Assembly: GCF_032854445.1 (NCBI RefSeq)
Contig: NC_088296.1
Coordinates: 28,267,064-28,331,063 of the forward strand
DNA: 64,000 bases
Reading direction: 5' to 3'
Source of the DNA: Liolophura sinensis
Taxonomy: Eukaryota > Mollusca > Polyplacophora > Chitonida > Chitonidae
This document shows, piece after piece, positions 1 through 10,814 of this stretch. The notes below the pieces were generated by a model. That model was not told where the DNA came from and searched no databases. It saw nothing but the letters and a program-made list of their open reading frames with translations. Each line of letters opens with the position of its first letter. Position 1 is the first letter of the stretch. The translations under genes were made by a program, and so were the position numbers.

Positions 1-490
1 CTTTGCCTCGTCACTTCCCTCGCTGTGCATGTGACGTTGCTTAGTAACGGTAGAAGGTCTTTCACCAATTTCATTGGCTCAAAGAATCTCATTCATAAAG
101 TGTGTATTCTGGAGCCTGCGGTGTTCCCTTCTTCAAAACAGTCAGCCAACATTTCTCATAGTTTGGAATGGAAGTAAATCATTAGATAACATCCTTTTAT
201 TCCTTAAACTGAATTATAAGGATTGACTATAGGTTTATTTGGGGTATAAACGAAAAAGACCGCTGTGCAAACTGTATGAATCCGTGGTTTACTTTTTGCT
301 GTTCCAAAAAACCGTGCCACCAAGCACAGTGACTATTTCCTAAACGTGAGTATAAGCTTAGATATCTAAATACTTCAGCTATAAAAAGAGATACAGCTGA
401 TAAACTCTTGTTCTGCGACAAGAGTTGTGTGTATTTCTGTTTTGTCGCCATCGTATGATGCATGATTATTTTTAGTACGGTGTAAAACAC
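1..490. other. No gene recognised
   Basis: A/T-rich sequence upstream of a SINE, probably intron of the receptor gene. I see no exon with credible splice sites. Confidence 0.4.
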
Positions 491-493
491 TTG

Positions 494-815
494 TGAGTGA
501 CTTTTAACTTCGTACTTAACAATTCTTCAATCATATGAAGACGAAGGAGACATTAGGGTACATGTACGTGTAATGTACCTCCTTGATGAAGGACGGATTT
601 CCAACGCTCTTTTATCTAGTGCTGCTGCACTGAGACGACTTACCGAAAGTACATAAGCCGCATCGCCCGAGCCATTATATTGATACGGGTCAACCAGTGG
701 TTGCACCCTCCTCTTCATGCTGAACGCCAAGCGAGGAAGTTACAACTTCTTCTTTTAAGATGACTCGACCCAGGATTGACACGGGCGTTCTACCAACTGT
801 ACTCTCGGTGCTGGT
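494..815 (-). mobile_element. tRNA-derived SINE, family B
   Basis: Contains the family signature (CGTACTTAACAATTCTTCAA, then TCATATGAAGACGAAGGAG) and ends in a tRNA-like head on the minus strand (CTCTACCAACTG type box A complement). A deletion has removed part of the head. A second loose head fragment lies at about 1143-1182 (GCGGACGCTCTACCAACTGT). Confidence 0.75.
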
Positions 816-1239
816 TATAGTTGTGATGTAAAAGGGGAACGTAAATAGACACTGGTAAAGACCGATTACAACTTGTGTCAGAATATAATGTCTGCCAAAC
901 ACAAAAAAGAAATCGTAAAAGAAGAAAATTGGCTTCAAAAACCTGCCAAAAAAGCGACCTTTTTGACTTAGAACAGCAAAGATATACAGCATATATATAA
1001 TACTATAATACACAAAGAAAAACATGGACTAACAGGGGTTTGTCGTATACAGTATACCACAGAACAGTTTCTACCCATAACATCGTACAATTTGTCAGCG
1101 TGCGCGGTGTTTCTGCTGTTTGGAGCGTGTTAAACCTAATACTCAAGCGGACGCTCTACCAACTGTGCTATCCGGACCGGTAAAACACTTGTGAAATCAA
1201 GCAAATAAATATATTCTTTGACGTGTGTGATCTTTGTAG

Positions 1240-1365
1240 GTAGAACGGTTTCTTCTCACCAGGCAGTGCTCTATTGGTCGACAGGGGGTGTAGCTCTGGG
1301 TGTGTTGATAATTGGACTGATTGTCACTTTGTGTTACTTTCATTTAAGAAAAACAACCAATCAAG
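1240..1365 (+). CDS. Transmembrane exon of receptor gene
   Basis: The acceptor CTTTGTAG ends at 1239 and the donor CAAG|GTAAGA begins at 1366; the exon is 126 nt, phase 1-1. It encodes a short juxtamembrane stretch (RTVSSHQAVLYW), then a membrane helix rich in G, V, L and I (GVALGVLIIGLIVTLCY), then HLRKTTNQ. The positive residues just after the helix predict that the C-terminal side is cytoplasmic. The next exon in phase starts at 1644. Confidence 0.65.
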
Positions 1366-4300
1366 GTAAGAACTCCAGACGATTTTTTGAAGGGACAGTT
1401 CGTGTTACCTGTATATTGTTTTCACCTATATAGACAAAACTGATGAGATTTTTCCATTGACATAACACAATTTCGACAAACAGTTTTATCGTATTTCACT
1501 TTAACTTACCATTAGCAATTGAAACCAATCTGTAAATTTAACAGTTACAATGGGAAACTTGCGTTTATACAGTATACTATAGAAAAAAGTAGTTTGTTGA
1601 AATAAAGAATGTAAGAAAACTGGTGCCATCACATATGTTACAGAGCGGAATTCCGGTGAGTCATTGGAATTACAGGTCATCACAGAAAGCGCTATGTCTG
1701 AAAACGTCATGCCCGAGAACGTCATGCATGAACGCATGACAGAGAACGCCATAACCGCACGAGTGATTCTTGAGAACGTCGTTGAACAACACGGAACAGG
1801 TATCAGCGAGATGTGCAGCTCTCTAAATAATAAACGTTGTCGGGCAACTTTATGATGCCCCAATCGCAGCAAATCGTATCAGTTTTTGCTGCGACACTGT
1901 GAGCCACTTAAGTTTGTTTGTCTGACTGGTTTTTACGCCGTAGTCGAGAATATTTCACTAAAACGACTGCAGCCAGCACTATGGTGAGAGGAAGCAGGTC
2001 AGAGTCCGGTAGAAACCCGAGACCATCCGCAGGTTGCTGCCCCGTACGGTCAATGCTGTGTATGCGTTTTAGGAGCATACATTCACCTAGTAGTCTGACT
2101 AATTAGAGGGTTGAAATGACGCGAATCAATTATAAAATAAATGAATTAAGTAGTTATTACAGGAAAGAACAGTGGAGTGCTTTCTTTTGAAATGCCTTGT
2201 TATGGCCATCAATGTGCATAACAGATTAGTCCTGCATGGTCATTCCAAATGACTTACAGAGGTTGAGTGGTCAAAATCTCATATTCTGAACTTATGTATA
2301 TCTTTTTTGCTTGTATTTGCTTTAATGTTGTTTTGTGTTCAAGTGGTGTCCCTAGGAACTATGCGGTACAACCCAGTCACTACACTACCTAGGTACCCTT
2401 TAGAAACACGCACAATGTACATGTAACAATATTTGACGGACTTACATATTGCAGAAGTCGGTTCCAACGAAGTACCCGCTTTTGAGACTGGAACTATAGC
2501 ACATAACACAGGTCAGGAAAGAAGCCCATTTCTAGAGAGCCGAAGGACAAAACAAGAAACGGGAGATGAAATCATGCCAGACAAAGACCTGGGAGAAAAT
2601 GTGATTCCAGAAAAACCAAGTGCAGAGGGGGCCTCTGGTGGAATGGCGAGTGCAGATGTGGAGGAACATGGTTAGGCTGATGATTATCATGGAGCATACT
2701 GTGTTGTAAAATATAGTAAATTGTTCTGTAGCCTAAAGGGAATTGCTCTGTAGAATATAGCAAATTGTTTTGTAGGCTATAAGGAATTGTTCTGTAGAAT
2801 ATAGCAAATTGTTCTACAGACTAGAGCAAATTGTTCTGTAGCCTAAAGGGAATTGCTCTGTAGAATATAGCAAATTGTTTTGTAGCCTATAAGGAATTGT
2901 TCTGTAGAATATAGCAAATTGTCCTGCAGACTAGAGCAAATTGTCTGTAGAATATAGCAAATTGTTTTGTAGGCTATAAGGAATTGTTCTGTAGAATATA
3001 GCAAATTGTTCTACAGACTAGAGCAAATTGTTTTGTAGGCTATAGGGAATTGTTCTGTAGAATATAGCAAATTGTTCTACAGACTAGAGCAAATTGTCTG
3101 TAGAATGTAGCAAATTGTTTTGTAGCTATAGGGAATTGTTCTGTAGAATATAGCAAATTGTTCTACAGACTAGAGCAAATTGTTCTGTAGAATATAGCAA
3201 ATTGTTCTGTAGGCTAAAGGGAATTGTTCTGTAGAATATAGCAAATTGTTCTGCAGACTAGAGCAAATTGTCTTGTAGGATATAGGAAATGGTTCTGCAG
3301 ACTATAGCAATTTGTAAGATAGAATATAGCAAATTGTTCTGTAGAATATAGCAAGTTGTTCTGCAGAATAAGCGAATGATACAGTTAACAGTTAACATCA
3401 ATATGCGTACACATAGACCTGTAATTCTATTGTTGAACTCTTATATTAGACATAACTGATGGCAAATTATTATCATTGTTTCAAGTCGGAATGTCTTATT
3501 CACGCTGAATACTGAAAGCTTTGTTCTCATGAGTGGTCGCTGCTTGAAGATCAAAATTTTCTTATTTTTAATACCTTCTCGAGCAAATTGCCATTTCAAT
3601 TATCGTCTGATGGATTTAGTCATTTGATTTAGTCTTACGCAGAACTAATACCAGGGCCGAGCTGTTCGTTGTACTAGGGGGTTGTTATACCTGTACAGGT
3701 AGGAAACGACACGAACGTAGATTGCACCGGGCAGTGTAATACGATTGTCCCTTTCTCTCTCTGGCGGTTGGGCAGGGTAAATTTCCTATTCAATAAAACT
3801 GTTGCACCTGATAAATAGTTAGAGTGACATCAGAACTTATTATCTCTCTTAACATGTATCACGGTGTAATTGTTTTGTAGTGTATGAAGACATAGCTGAA
3901 GACATCCTAACTGAAGACTCGCGTGAGTGTTACGTGTTTAGATCTGGTTAGCAACGTACCATTCTATCTGTGAATTATGTAATGATAGATTCTTCTATTA
4001 ACACATACCTACTCGTTCTTATAATTTCTCTTCAGCAATTTGAATTCTGTTTACGTGTGTGAGACATTACCCATTTTGGAAGCTAATTGGGAGGGGAAGG
4101 TGTTTTAGAAAAGGGAAGGAGTTGTTAGAGTCACAAAAATATTATTGCATCCTTGTGACAAATATCACCCTGCCTTTACTTGTGTTAAGAGAAAAAACGG
4201 TGATATTTAAATAGGAGGGCGTCGGAATGAAGAAGGGACAAATTTCATGCCCGGTATAATTAAACACGAAGTCATTAAGCGTGGAATGACCAAGCCTGGA

Positions 4301-7249
4301 ACCGTTAAGCCTGCAATAACCAAACCTGCAATAACCAAGCCTGGAATCACCAAGTTTGGAAAGGCTATGTCAGAAGTTGTTAAGGATGAGATGCCAGAAG
4401 CTTCAATAGAGAAACGTGGTTTTTTTTTTTTCAAAGCAGATTTACTTCTCTGATTTTTTTCCTTTAGATTTTAAATGTGTAGACATACTTGACTGATCTT
4501 AATTCTGGACCAAAATGTTATTTAGTGAATATCTCCTTGAGGTGCTATTTTTATCGCCACCACCTATCACCACATATCGTTAAGAGGATATTGTTTCAGC
4601 TGCATTGAGAATGATGAGAGATGTTCAGTTTGGGGCAGGATTACAAATGGTGTGTTGTATGTGTCCTCTGTAATGCTCCATGAATCCTCTAACAACTGCA
4701 TAGCGAAATGTCGCTAACGCCCACACAGAACCGAACGTTTCTATGCAGTAGGCTATTTGTGCTGTGTGAGGGCGGGATGCGGCTGAGTGGCTAAGATGCT
4801 TATGTTTAATCCGTACGACAATGGATGTTAATGAAACCACCTTAATTGTAATGTTTGTGCCTCTCAGCTTATCAGATATATCATTGCTACTATTAAATGT
4901 TTTAGGGCTGCGTTGGAATGAAGGATGTTCCCCCACCATGCCAGGAAACGCCGCACGGGAGAAGGCGGTGTTAAAAAAAGGCATCCCCAAAAAGCCAATA
5001 CCGATAAAGATGACCCCAGTGATGACTTTGTCGCATACCGCTATGACAGAACAGTCTCTGCCCCTAAACTTCAGCCCAGAGAAAGCCATGCCAGAACACA
5101 TCTCGTCCGAAAACGTGACTGTTGCGATGACAGGTGCAAGATCTAGGGAATACGGTAAGGCTGATGTGTCTCACACCAAGTAAAATTTAGGTAGATATTG
5201 AATCTGTAGGTAGAATTCACATTACATTTTTGACATTGCCCCACTGCACCAATATTCCGTTAGCTGGATGTTCCTTTTTTGTGTTAAACAAGGTCGTACT
5301 GTTCATTTCGCCATTTATGGGCCTGTTGGTAGTGTGTGTATTCATTTAGCCATTTATAAGGGCCTGCTGGTAGTCTGTGCATTGATTTGGACATTTATGT
5401 GCGTCTGTTGGTAGTGTGTGTATTCATTGGCCATTTATATAGGCCTGTTGGTAGAGTGTGTATTCATTACAGTAGCATGCATTATTTCTCTGAGTTTTCA
5501 TGTAACATGTGTTACTATGTATAGACAGTCTGCTATATTACTGTTTACAGAGAAATTACCATATTACTGTTACTATTTGTATACAGACTTCTAGATTACT
5601 ATTACCATTTAGAGACAGACTGCCATATTACTGTTACTCTTTATAAACAGATTGCTATATTACTGTTACTATTTATAGACAGACTACTAGATTACTGTTA
5701 CTATTTATAGACAGACTGCTAAATTACTGTTACTATTTATAGACAAACTGCGAAATTACTGTTACTATTTATAGACAGACTACTAGATTACTGTTACTAT
5801 TTATAGACAAACTGCTAAATTACTGTTACTATGTGAAGACAGACTGATATATTACTGTTACTATTTATAGACCAACTGCTAGATTACTGTTACAATTATA
5901 GACAAACTGCTATATTACTGTTAGTATTATAGAAAATCTGCTATATTACTGTTACTATTTATAGACAAATTGCTAGATTACTGTTACAATTATAGACAAA
6001 CTGCTATATTACTGTTACTATTTATAGACCAACTACTAGATTACTGTTACAATTATAGACAAACTGCTATATTACTGTTAGTATTATAGACTATCTGCTA
6101 TATTACTGTTACTATTTATAGACAAATTGCTAGATTACTGTTTATGTCAGTTTTCTTTTTTAGTAATGGCAAAAATGGCATGACTTTTGTGATGCTTACT
6201 ATATACACGCGTACACTGTAACATTACTGGGGCGAGAAGGTTAGCGTGCCGGCTCGGTGTAATAAGTCTTTTGCCAATGCCATCTTTTCAGCTCATGTTG
6301 TTTTAGCACTCTGTGGATGGTCGTGGACTTCCCCCGGTTTTCCACCCACCTAAATGATAGCCGCCGTCGTACAAGTAAAATATGGCGTTAAACACCAAAC
6401 AAATCAATCAATCAATCAATAAATACATGTATTACGTTACATTGCAGTGTATGATGAACCTAGCGATATCCGAGATGAAAACCCACGTAAGTAATGCGTT
6501 AAATTATTACAGTATTTTCACATAAGCTCGACCACTGTCAGTGTTACCCTTGGGGTTCATTTCCCTCGCTTGACCACTGACAGCGTTACTCTTAGCCCCA
6601 TTCCTCTAGCTTTACCACCTTAACCGCAGCTGCATTTCCCTAACTCTACGACTGACCGTGTTACGCTTACCTCCATTGCTTTAGCGCGTTAATAAGGTCA
6701 GGTAAAATAGGCCGTCATTCTAAACCCTGTCAATTTCTGTGAGTTATTAAATGATCATGGGAATTTGGGGTAATACACCTGTTCCACATCACTGTGTTTT
6801 TTAACCATATTTACTACCGTATTTTTATAAGGGCTTCGGCTTTACAGTTTTGAAAGGTATTCTCTGTTTTTCCAGCTTTGCCATGTAAAAAGAAACGTTC
6901 CATGAAAGTGTTACCCGATCCTGAACGCAAGAGTCGGAGAACAAAAAATGTCAGCTTTACTAGCCCCCCACCTTCCGCGGCCCTGAGATCCGACTCAGCT
7001 GCACTGATCACCCCAGCCGCACAAGAGCTCTCAGCCGAACCGGACCTCTCAGACACACCAGAACTCCCAGACGCAGCAGAGCTCTCAGCTGCACCAAAGC
7101 TCTCAGCCACACCAGAGCTCCTAGACGCAGCAGAAGTCCCAACCACACCCAGTCACGTAGGCCACACCTGTCCGTCAGCAGCCGAGGTGGCTGTGGAAGT
7201 ACTGAAGCTACTGAACGTGAAGACCCACCCTGAGGAGGGCCGGCTATGA
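1240..7249 (+). CDS. 3' half of a single-pass transmembrane receptor gene (8 predicted exons, 5' part outside window)
   Basis: I predict exons at 1240-1365, 1644-1799, 2455-2670, 3881-3922, 4215-~4415, 4906-5154, 6448-6486 and 6876-7249. What links them is phase: each starts with two bases of a split codon and, except the last, ends with one, so all seven junctions are phase 1 and join in one open frame. Exon 1 encodes a hydrophobic transmembrane helix followed by basic residues (HLRK), so later exons should be cytoplasmic. They encode about 420 residues of low-complexity tail. All-phase-1 structure is typical of receptors built from shuffled Ig or EGF exons; the extracellular exons would lie upstream of base 1. 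I cannot name the gene. Invertebrate scavenger-like or Ig-family receptors have comparable layouts, but that is inference. Confidence 0.6.
1644..1799 (+). CDS. Cytoplasmic-tail exon with ENVMP-type pentapeptide repeats
   Basis: The acceptor GTTACAG ends at 1643 and the donor ACAG|GTATCA begins at 1800; 156 nt, phase 1-1. The split codon from the previous exon (G + AG) gives Glu. The translation after that is RNSGESLELQVITESAM followed by five-residue units such as SENVMP, ENVMH and ERMTE. The underlying DNA has a matching 15-nt periodicity (GAGAACGTCATG-like). The polypyrimidine tract of the acceptor is weak. No known domain is recognisable. Confidence 0.5.
1918..2056 (+). mobile_element. SINE family A, 3' body fragment (inverted)
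   Basis: Shows the family A body in inverse orientation: GACTGGTTTTTACGCCGTAG, GAATATTTCACTAAAACGAC, then GACCATCCGCAGGTTGCTGC. It sits in the intron between predicted exons 2 and 3. Confidence 0.7.
2455..2670 (+). CDS. Cytoplasmic-tail exon, acidic and low complexity
   Basis: The acceptor ATATTGCAG ends at 2454, in phase with the preceding exon (G + AA = Glu). The frame reads VGSNEVPAFETGTIAHN and later GENVIPEKPSAEG, again with ENVIPE-like units. It ends either at the donor-like ATG|GTTAGG (phase 1, 2671) or at the in-frame TAG at 2673-2675. The donor is non-ideal, so an isoform ending here is possible. A 22-bp satellite begins immediately downstream. Confidence 0.5.
2690..3375 (+). repeat. 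22-bp tandem array (~31 units)
   Basis: The basic unit is ATTGTTCTGTAGAATATAGC plus AA, with a variant half (CTACAGACTAGAGCAA) alternating irregularly. It begins right after the candidate donor or stop of predicted exon 3. Confidence 0.85.
3881..3922 (+). CDS. Mini-exon carrying a YEDI tyrosine motif
   Basis: The acceptor TTGTTTTGTAG ends at 3880 and the donor TCGC|GTGAGT begins at 3923. The exon is only 42 nt, phase 1-1. With the upstream G it encodes VYEDIAEDILTEDS. YEDI in an acidic context resembles substrates and ligands of tyrosine kinases and SH2 domains; that function is inferred. It has a sister exon at 6448-6486 with the same start (TGTATGA) and similar size. Confidence 0.5.
4215..4415 (+). 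CDS. Cytoplasmic-tail exon with ITKPG/ITKPA pentapeptide repeats
   Basis: The acceptor TTAAATAG ends at 4214 and the frame is in phase with the others. After GRRNEEGTNFMPGIIKHE comes a run of pentapeptides GMTKP, GTVKP, AITKP, AITKP, GITKF, mirrored by a 15-nt DNA repeat (ACCAAGCCTGGAAT-like). The end is uncertain: c|GTGGTT at 4416 or g|GTTTTT at 4419, both phase 1 and both weak. The first ~20 nt (GGGCGTCGGAATGAAG) resemble the start of the exon at 4906 (GCTGCGTTGGAATGAAGG), which suggests exon duplication. Confidence 0.45.
4906..5154 (+). CDS. Cytoplasmic-tail exon, Pro/Met/Lys-rich
   Basis: The acceptor AATGTTTTAG ends at 4905 and the strong donor TACG|GTAAGG begins at 5155; 249 nt, phase 1-1. 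The protein starts LRWNEGCSPTMPGNAAREK and continues with pentapeptide-like KKGIP, KKPIP, IKMTP and EKAMP, ending near SREY. An earlier phase-1 donor (ACAG|GTGCAAG, about 5132) could give a shorter form lacking the tyrosine. Its start is similar to the 4215 exon. Confidence 0.5.
5296..5470 (+). repeat. ~41-bp tandem repeat, 4 copies
   Basis: Copies of GGCCTGTTGGTAGTGTGTGT followed by ATTCATTTAGCCATTTATA. Intronic in the receptor gene. Confidence 0.8.
5520..6145 (+). repeat. 32-bp tandem array (~19 copies)
   Basis: The unit is ATTACTGTTACTATTTATAG then ACAGACTGCTAG. Intronic between predicted exons 6 and 7. Confidence 0.85.
6228..6422 (+). mobile_element. SINE family A, near full length
   Basis: tRNA-like head (GGGGCGAGAAGGTTAGCGTG), middle with CTGTGGATGGTCGTGGACTT, and 3' end GCGTTAAACACCAAACAAAT followed by an (ATCA)n tail. 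Confidence 0.75.
6448..6486 (+). CDS. Mini-exon carrying a YDEP tyrosine motif
   Basis: The acceptor ACATTGCAG ends at 6447 and the donor CCAC|GTAAGT begins at 6487; 39 nt, phase 1-1. It encodes VYDEPSDIRDENP with the split codons. Splice sites are strong. It is paralogous in size, phase and first residues to the 3881 mini-exon (VYED versus VYDE), so the tail carries two interchangeable tyrosine modules. Confidence 0.55.
6876..7249 (+). CDS. Terminal exon with LSxxPE hexapeptide repeats
   Basis: The acceptor TTTTTCCAG ends at 6875 and the frame runs in phase to TGA at 7247-7249. It begins LPCKKKRSMKVLPDPERK, a basic stretch, then a Ser/Ala/Pro/Glu-rich segment built of six-residue units (ELSAEP, DLSDTP, ELPDAA, ELSAAP, KLSATP, ELLDAA) matched by an 18-nt DNA repeat. 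It ends EVLKLLNVKTHPEEGRL. No catalytic domain is visible. The tail could serve as a flexible scaffold; function unknown. Confidence 0.55.
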
Positions 7250-7453
7250 GGCCATGAGGCTGAACCCCATTGTCATCCAGACTGGTTCTTTTTTTTTTTT
7301 TTCAATTCTGGTATGGATTGCCTGTTTACAATGTTGTTGTTTTTAAATTGTCAAATGATTTATTTAAAAAGACTGAGTACGGAAATTGTAGTTTAGGAGA
7401 GCAGGCGTCTGATGCTGCTGTAAAAGCACAACGTACATGCAATTCAGTGGAGT

Positions 7454-7508
7454 GAAATATTCTTGAGTACGGCGTAAAACACCAGTCAAGTAAATAAATA
7501 AGTAAAAA
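7454..7508 (+). mobile_element. SINE family A 3' end fragment
   Basis: GAAATATTCTTGAGTACGGC then GTAAAACACCAGTCAAGTAA with an (AAAT)n-like tail. Confidence 0.65.
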
Positions 7509-7664
7509 ATGCAACAGAAGAAGTGTTAAGAGTGAGAGAATTAGTGTAATAGATGCCATGTGCGAATAGGAATGGGTTTTCTCGTTAAGTTCTTGTGAGT
7601 CTAGATGTAAATACTTCTCATTAAATGCTAGTTGCTAATCTTGACCAGATTTTTTTTCTTTCAG

Positions 7665-7960
7665 CTTCAGAACAAGCTCTCGTTACGAATCTCTTTACTT
7701 TTCTGCAAAACATGTATACAGTAAAGTGTAGTAGAACAAATCCACATGGGGATAGTGCTCAAACAGTAAAGTGTAGTAGAACTAATCCACATGGGGATAG
7801 TGCTCAAACAGTAAAGTGTAGTAGAACTAATCCACATGGGGATAGTGCTCAAACGGTAAAGTGTAGCAGAACTAATCCACTTAGCGATAGTGCTCAAACA
7901 GTAAAGTGTAATAGAATTAATCTACATGGGGAGAGTGCTCAAACAGTAATGTGCAATTGA
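7665..7960 (+). CDS. Possible alternative terminal exon encoding 15-residue repeats
   Basis: A strong acceptor (T-rich tract then CTTTCAG, ending 7664) opens a frame that is again phase-1 compatible with the upstream receptor exons. It encodes SEQALVTNLFTFLQNMYT and then copies of VKCSRTNPHGDSAQT, stopping at TGA 7958-7960. This is either an alternative 3' exon or a fortuitous acceptor before a satellite. The TGA is CGA in the sister copies. Confidence 0.3.
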
Positions 7961-9250
7961 ACTAATCCACATGGGGATAGTGCTCAAACAGTAAAGTGTA
8001 GTAGAACTAATCCACATGGGGATAGTGCTCAAACGGTAAAGTGTAGCAGAACTAATCCACTTAGCGATAGTGCTCAAACAGTAAAGTGTAATAGAATTAA
8101 TCTACATGGGGAGAGTGCTCAAACAGTAATGTGCAATCGAACTAATCCACATGGGGATAGTGCTCAAACAGTAAAGTGTAGTAGAACTAATTCACATGGG
8201 GATAGTGCTCAAACGGTAAAGTGTAGCAGAACTAATCCACTTAGCGATAGTGCTCAAACAGTAAAGTGTAATAGAATTAATCTACATGGGGAGAGTGCTC
8301 AAACAGTAATGTGCAATCGAACTAATCCACATGGGGATAGTGCTCAAACAGTAAAGTGTTGTAGAACTAATCCACTTAGGGATAGTGCTCAAACAGTAAA
8401 GTGTAGTAGAACTAATCCACGTGGGGATAATGCTCAAAGAGTAAAGGGTAGTAGAACTAATCCACTTAGCGATAGTGTTCAAACAGTAAAGTGTAATAGA
8501 ATTAATCCACATGGGGAGAGTGCTCAAACAGTAAAGTGTAGTAGAACTAATCCACATGAGGATAGTGCACAAACGGTAAAGTTTAGTAGAACTAATCCAC
8601 CTGGGGATAGTGCTCAAACAGTAAAGTGTAATAGAATTAATCTACATGGGGAGAGTGCTCAAACAGTAATGTGCAATCGAACTAATCCACATGGGGATAG
8701 TGCTCAAACAGTAAAGTGTAGTAGAACTAATCCACATGGGGATAGTGCTCAAACAGTAAAGTGTAGCAGAACTAATCCACTTAGCGATAGTGCTCAAACA
8801 GTAAAGTGTAATAGAATTAATCTACATGGGGAGAGTGCTTAAACAGTAATGTGCAATCGAACTAATCCACATGGGGATAGTGCTCAAACAGTAAAGTGTT
8901 GTAGAACTAATCCACTTAGGGATAGTGCTCAAACAGTAAAGTGTAGTAGAACTAATCCACGTGGGGATAATGCTCAAACAGTAAAGTGTAGTAGAACTAA
9001 TCCACATGGGGAGAGTGCTCAAACAGTAAAGGGTAGTAGAACTAATCCACTTAGCGATAGTGTTCAAACAGTAAAGTGTAATAGAATTAATCCACATGGG
9101 GAGAGTGCTCAAACAGTAAAGTGTTGTAGAACTAATCCACATGAGGATAGTGCACAAACGGTAAAGTTTAGTAGAACTAATCCACCTGGGGATAGTGCTC
9201 AAACAGTAAAGTGCAGCAGAACTAATCCACACAGGGATAGTGCTCATAGG
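7719..9250 (+). repeat. 45-bp tandem array (~34 copies), open in frame
   Basis: The core of the unit is GTAAAGTGTAGTAGAACTAA, then TCCACATGGGGATAGTGCT. It is 15 codons long, so one frame runs through all copies from 7665 to 9274, broken only by TGA at 7958 and TAA at 8840, both single C-to-T changes relative to sister copies. Variants recur every 180 bp (for example 7861, 8041, 8221), giving a four-unit higher-order repeat. A 540-bp block (about 8310 and 8850) is also duplicated. Confidence 0.9.
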
Positions 9251-9274
9251 TTAATTCCTCTGAGTCTGCGATGA

Positions 9275-10590
9275 GCGTCTGTAGCATCACACCTAAAGTG
9301 CACACGCGTACCGACACAGGCTCAGCTGTGTAAACTAGAGTTCCGCAAAGACCGGTTTACAATCGCCCAATTCAGTTTGTGCTCAGTACATATGTTGTAA
9401 ATTGAAATCTTCCATATATGTGTATCTTATATACGCTGTGCTTTTAGCATATACTTACTTTCTGTGCAATGAAATAATTTATTGATGTATAACCCTTGTT
9501 TGTACAAGACGTATATAACACATGCTTGTTATAAAATAAAAATGTATTGATTTTTATTGTTCACGAAATGTGGTGTACATTGATGATAAGGAGTTCTGAT
9601 CTGAACATAGCTGTACCTTGGATTTGTTTGAGTTCTCTGTTTTACATAGTGTCTTCTCGTCATTTAAATTGTGAATTTTATAATAACGCTCAAAGCATTG
9701 TACTTTGTTAATTGTTTAGTTTTGCCAATGTATAACCTTGTCATAAAGGTTGATCTTACATATTACAGTTTATATTTCGTTCCACAATTATATCGTATAT
9801 TGTATATATGTCGATAACGCCATATGAACAACAGGCCTCACGGCTTTGGCCCGAATTACTGTATGAGGGAATGGTTCCTTGTTAGATATATTAACGCCAG
9901 CACTACACCAGTATAGTCAATGTATCTGCTTTTGTTTATCATTGGATATTCCCTCGGAATCGTTGTAATTTTAAGCTACAGCTAATCAGTTATTCCATGA
10001 GACGAATAGACATTCTCTCCTTAGATATTTTCATTTCGTGATTTTTGATTTTAAGTTGTAGTTCATTGTGATTTTAATTTTGTATGAATTTAGAGCCTAT
10101 GTCATGCTTTAAATTCTAATCATTGTACATGTTTTTAGGAGAGAAAGTTTGTAACTGTGTCATAAATGTTTATTTTCTATCGTATGTACCGTAAATAGTT
10201 TATATTTAGTTTGATAAATATCGCAATTTATCTGTGCTAAAATATTCGGTAATTACAAATAGTCCAATTATGATTGAACAGGATTCAATTTCTGATTAGA
10301 TACCAATCTACTTTTCGGACATAAGAATTTGGAGATTTATGCCTTCTGAATGGAGATTCACAGGCATGTTTTCTATGTTTACAATCAGCAATACCTAGGT
10401 TAATTTTTAATGAAATACATTGGTAACGAACAGACTCATGTATGATACGCGTCGTGTGTATGTATATTCTTACATTGTATGAAAGTTATTGGCTATTCAA
10501 TATTTTATAAATAAAATTTTATTGATTTTTTATATAATTTTTTCCTTTCGGACAGGTTAGTTGATGATTTAGAGGTTATTCGTTTTTTGT
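9275..10590. other. AT-rich region, no gene
   Basis: AT-rich sequence with two AATAAA motifs (9535, 10510) on the + strand. It could be 3' UTR of the receptor gene or intergenic. No open frame or repeat unit of note. Confidence 0.4.
9535..9540 (+). terminator. Candidate poly(A) signal AATAAA
   Basis: First AATAAA on the + strand after the open satellite frame ends at 9274. It could close the receptor transcript. A second AATAAA lies at 10510-10515. Position only; no transcript evidence. Confidence 0.25.
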
Positions 10591-10599
10591 AGCATGAAG

Positions 10600-10812
10600 G
10601 AGCCAGGAGCCTCTGACCAGGTTGGTCGCTGTTCAAGTCCAGCTCATGCTTGCTTCCTCTCCAGTGTTACACGGGAAGGCCTGCCAGCAATCTCCGGATA
10701 GTCGTTGGTCTCCTCCGGGCTCTGCCCACTTTCCTCCCATCGTAATGATGGTGTGTAAGTAAAATATTTTTGCGTGTATACCGTGTAAAGCTTCAATCAA
10801 ATAAATACTAAC
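10600..10812 (+). mobile_element. SINE family A, diverged
   Basis: A box-B-like GTTCAAGTCC, then CTCATGCTTGCTTCCTCTCC and a diverged 3' end (CCGTGTAAAGCTTCAATCAA). It shows more of the tRNA-derived head than most copies here. Confidence 0.65.
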
Positions 10813-10814
10813 TC

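Noticed and set aside
4207-4434. Minus-strand frame with VIPGLVIAGL-like repeats resembling a membrane protein
   Set aside because: Antisense shadow of the ITKPG repeats in the phase-1 receptor exon; no splice or start support.
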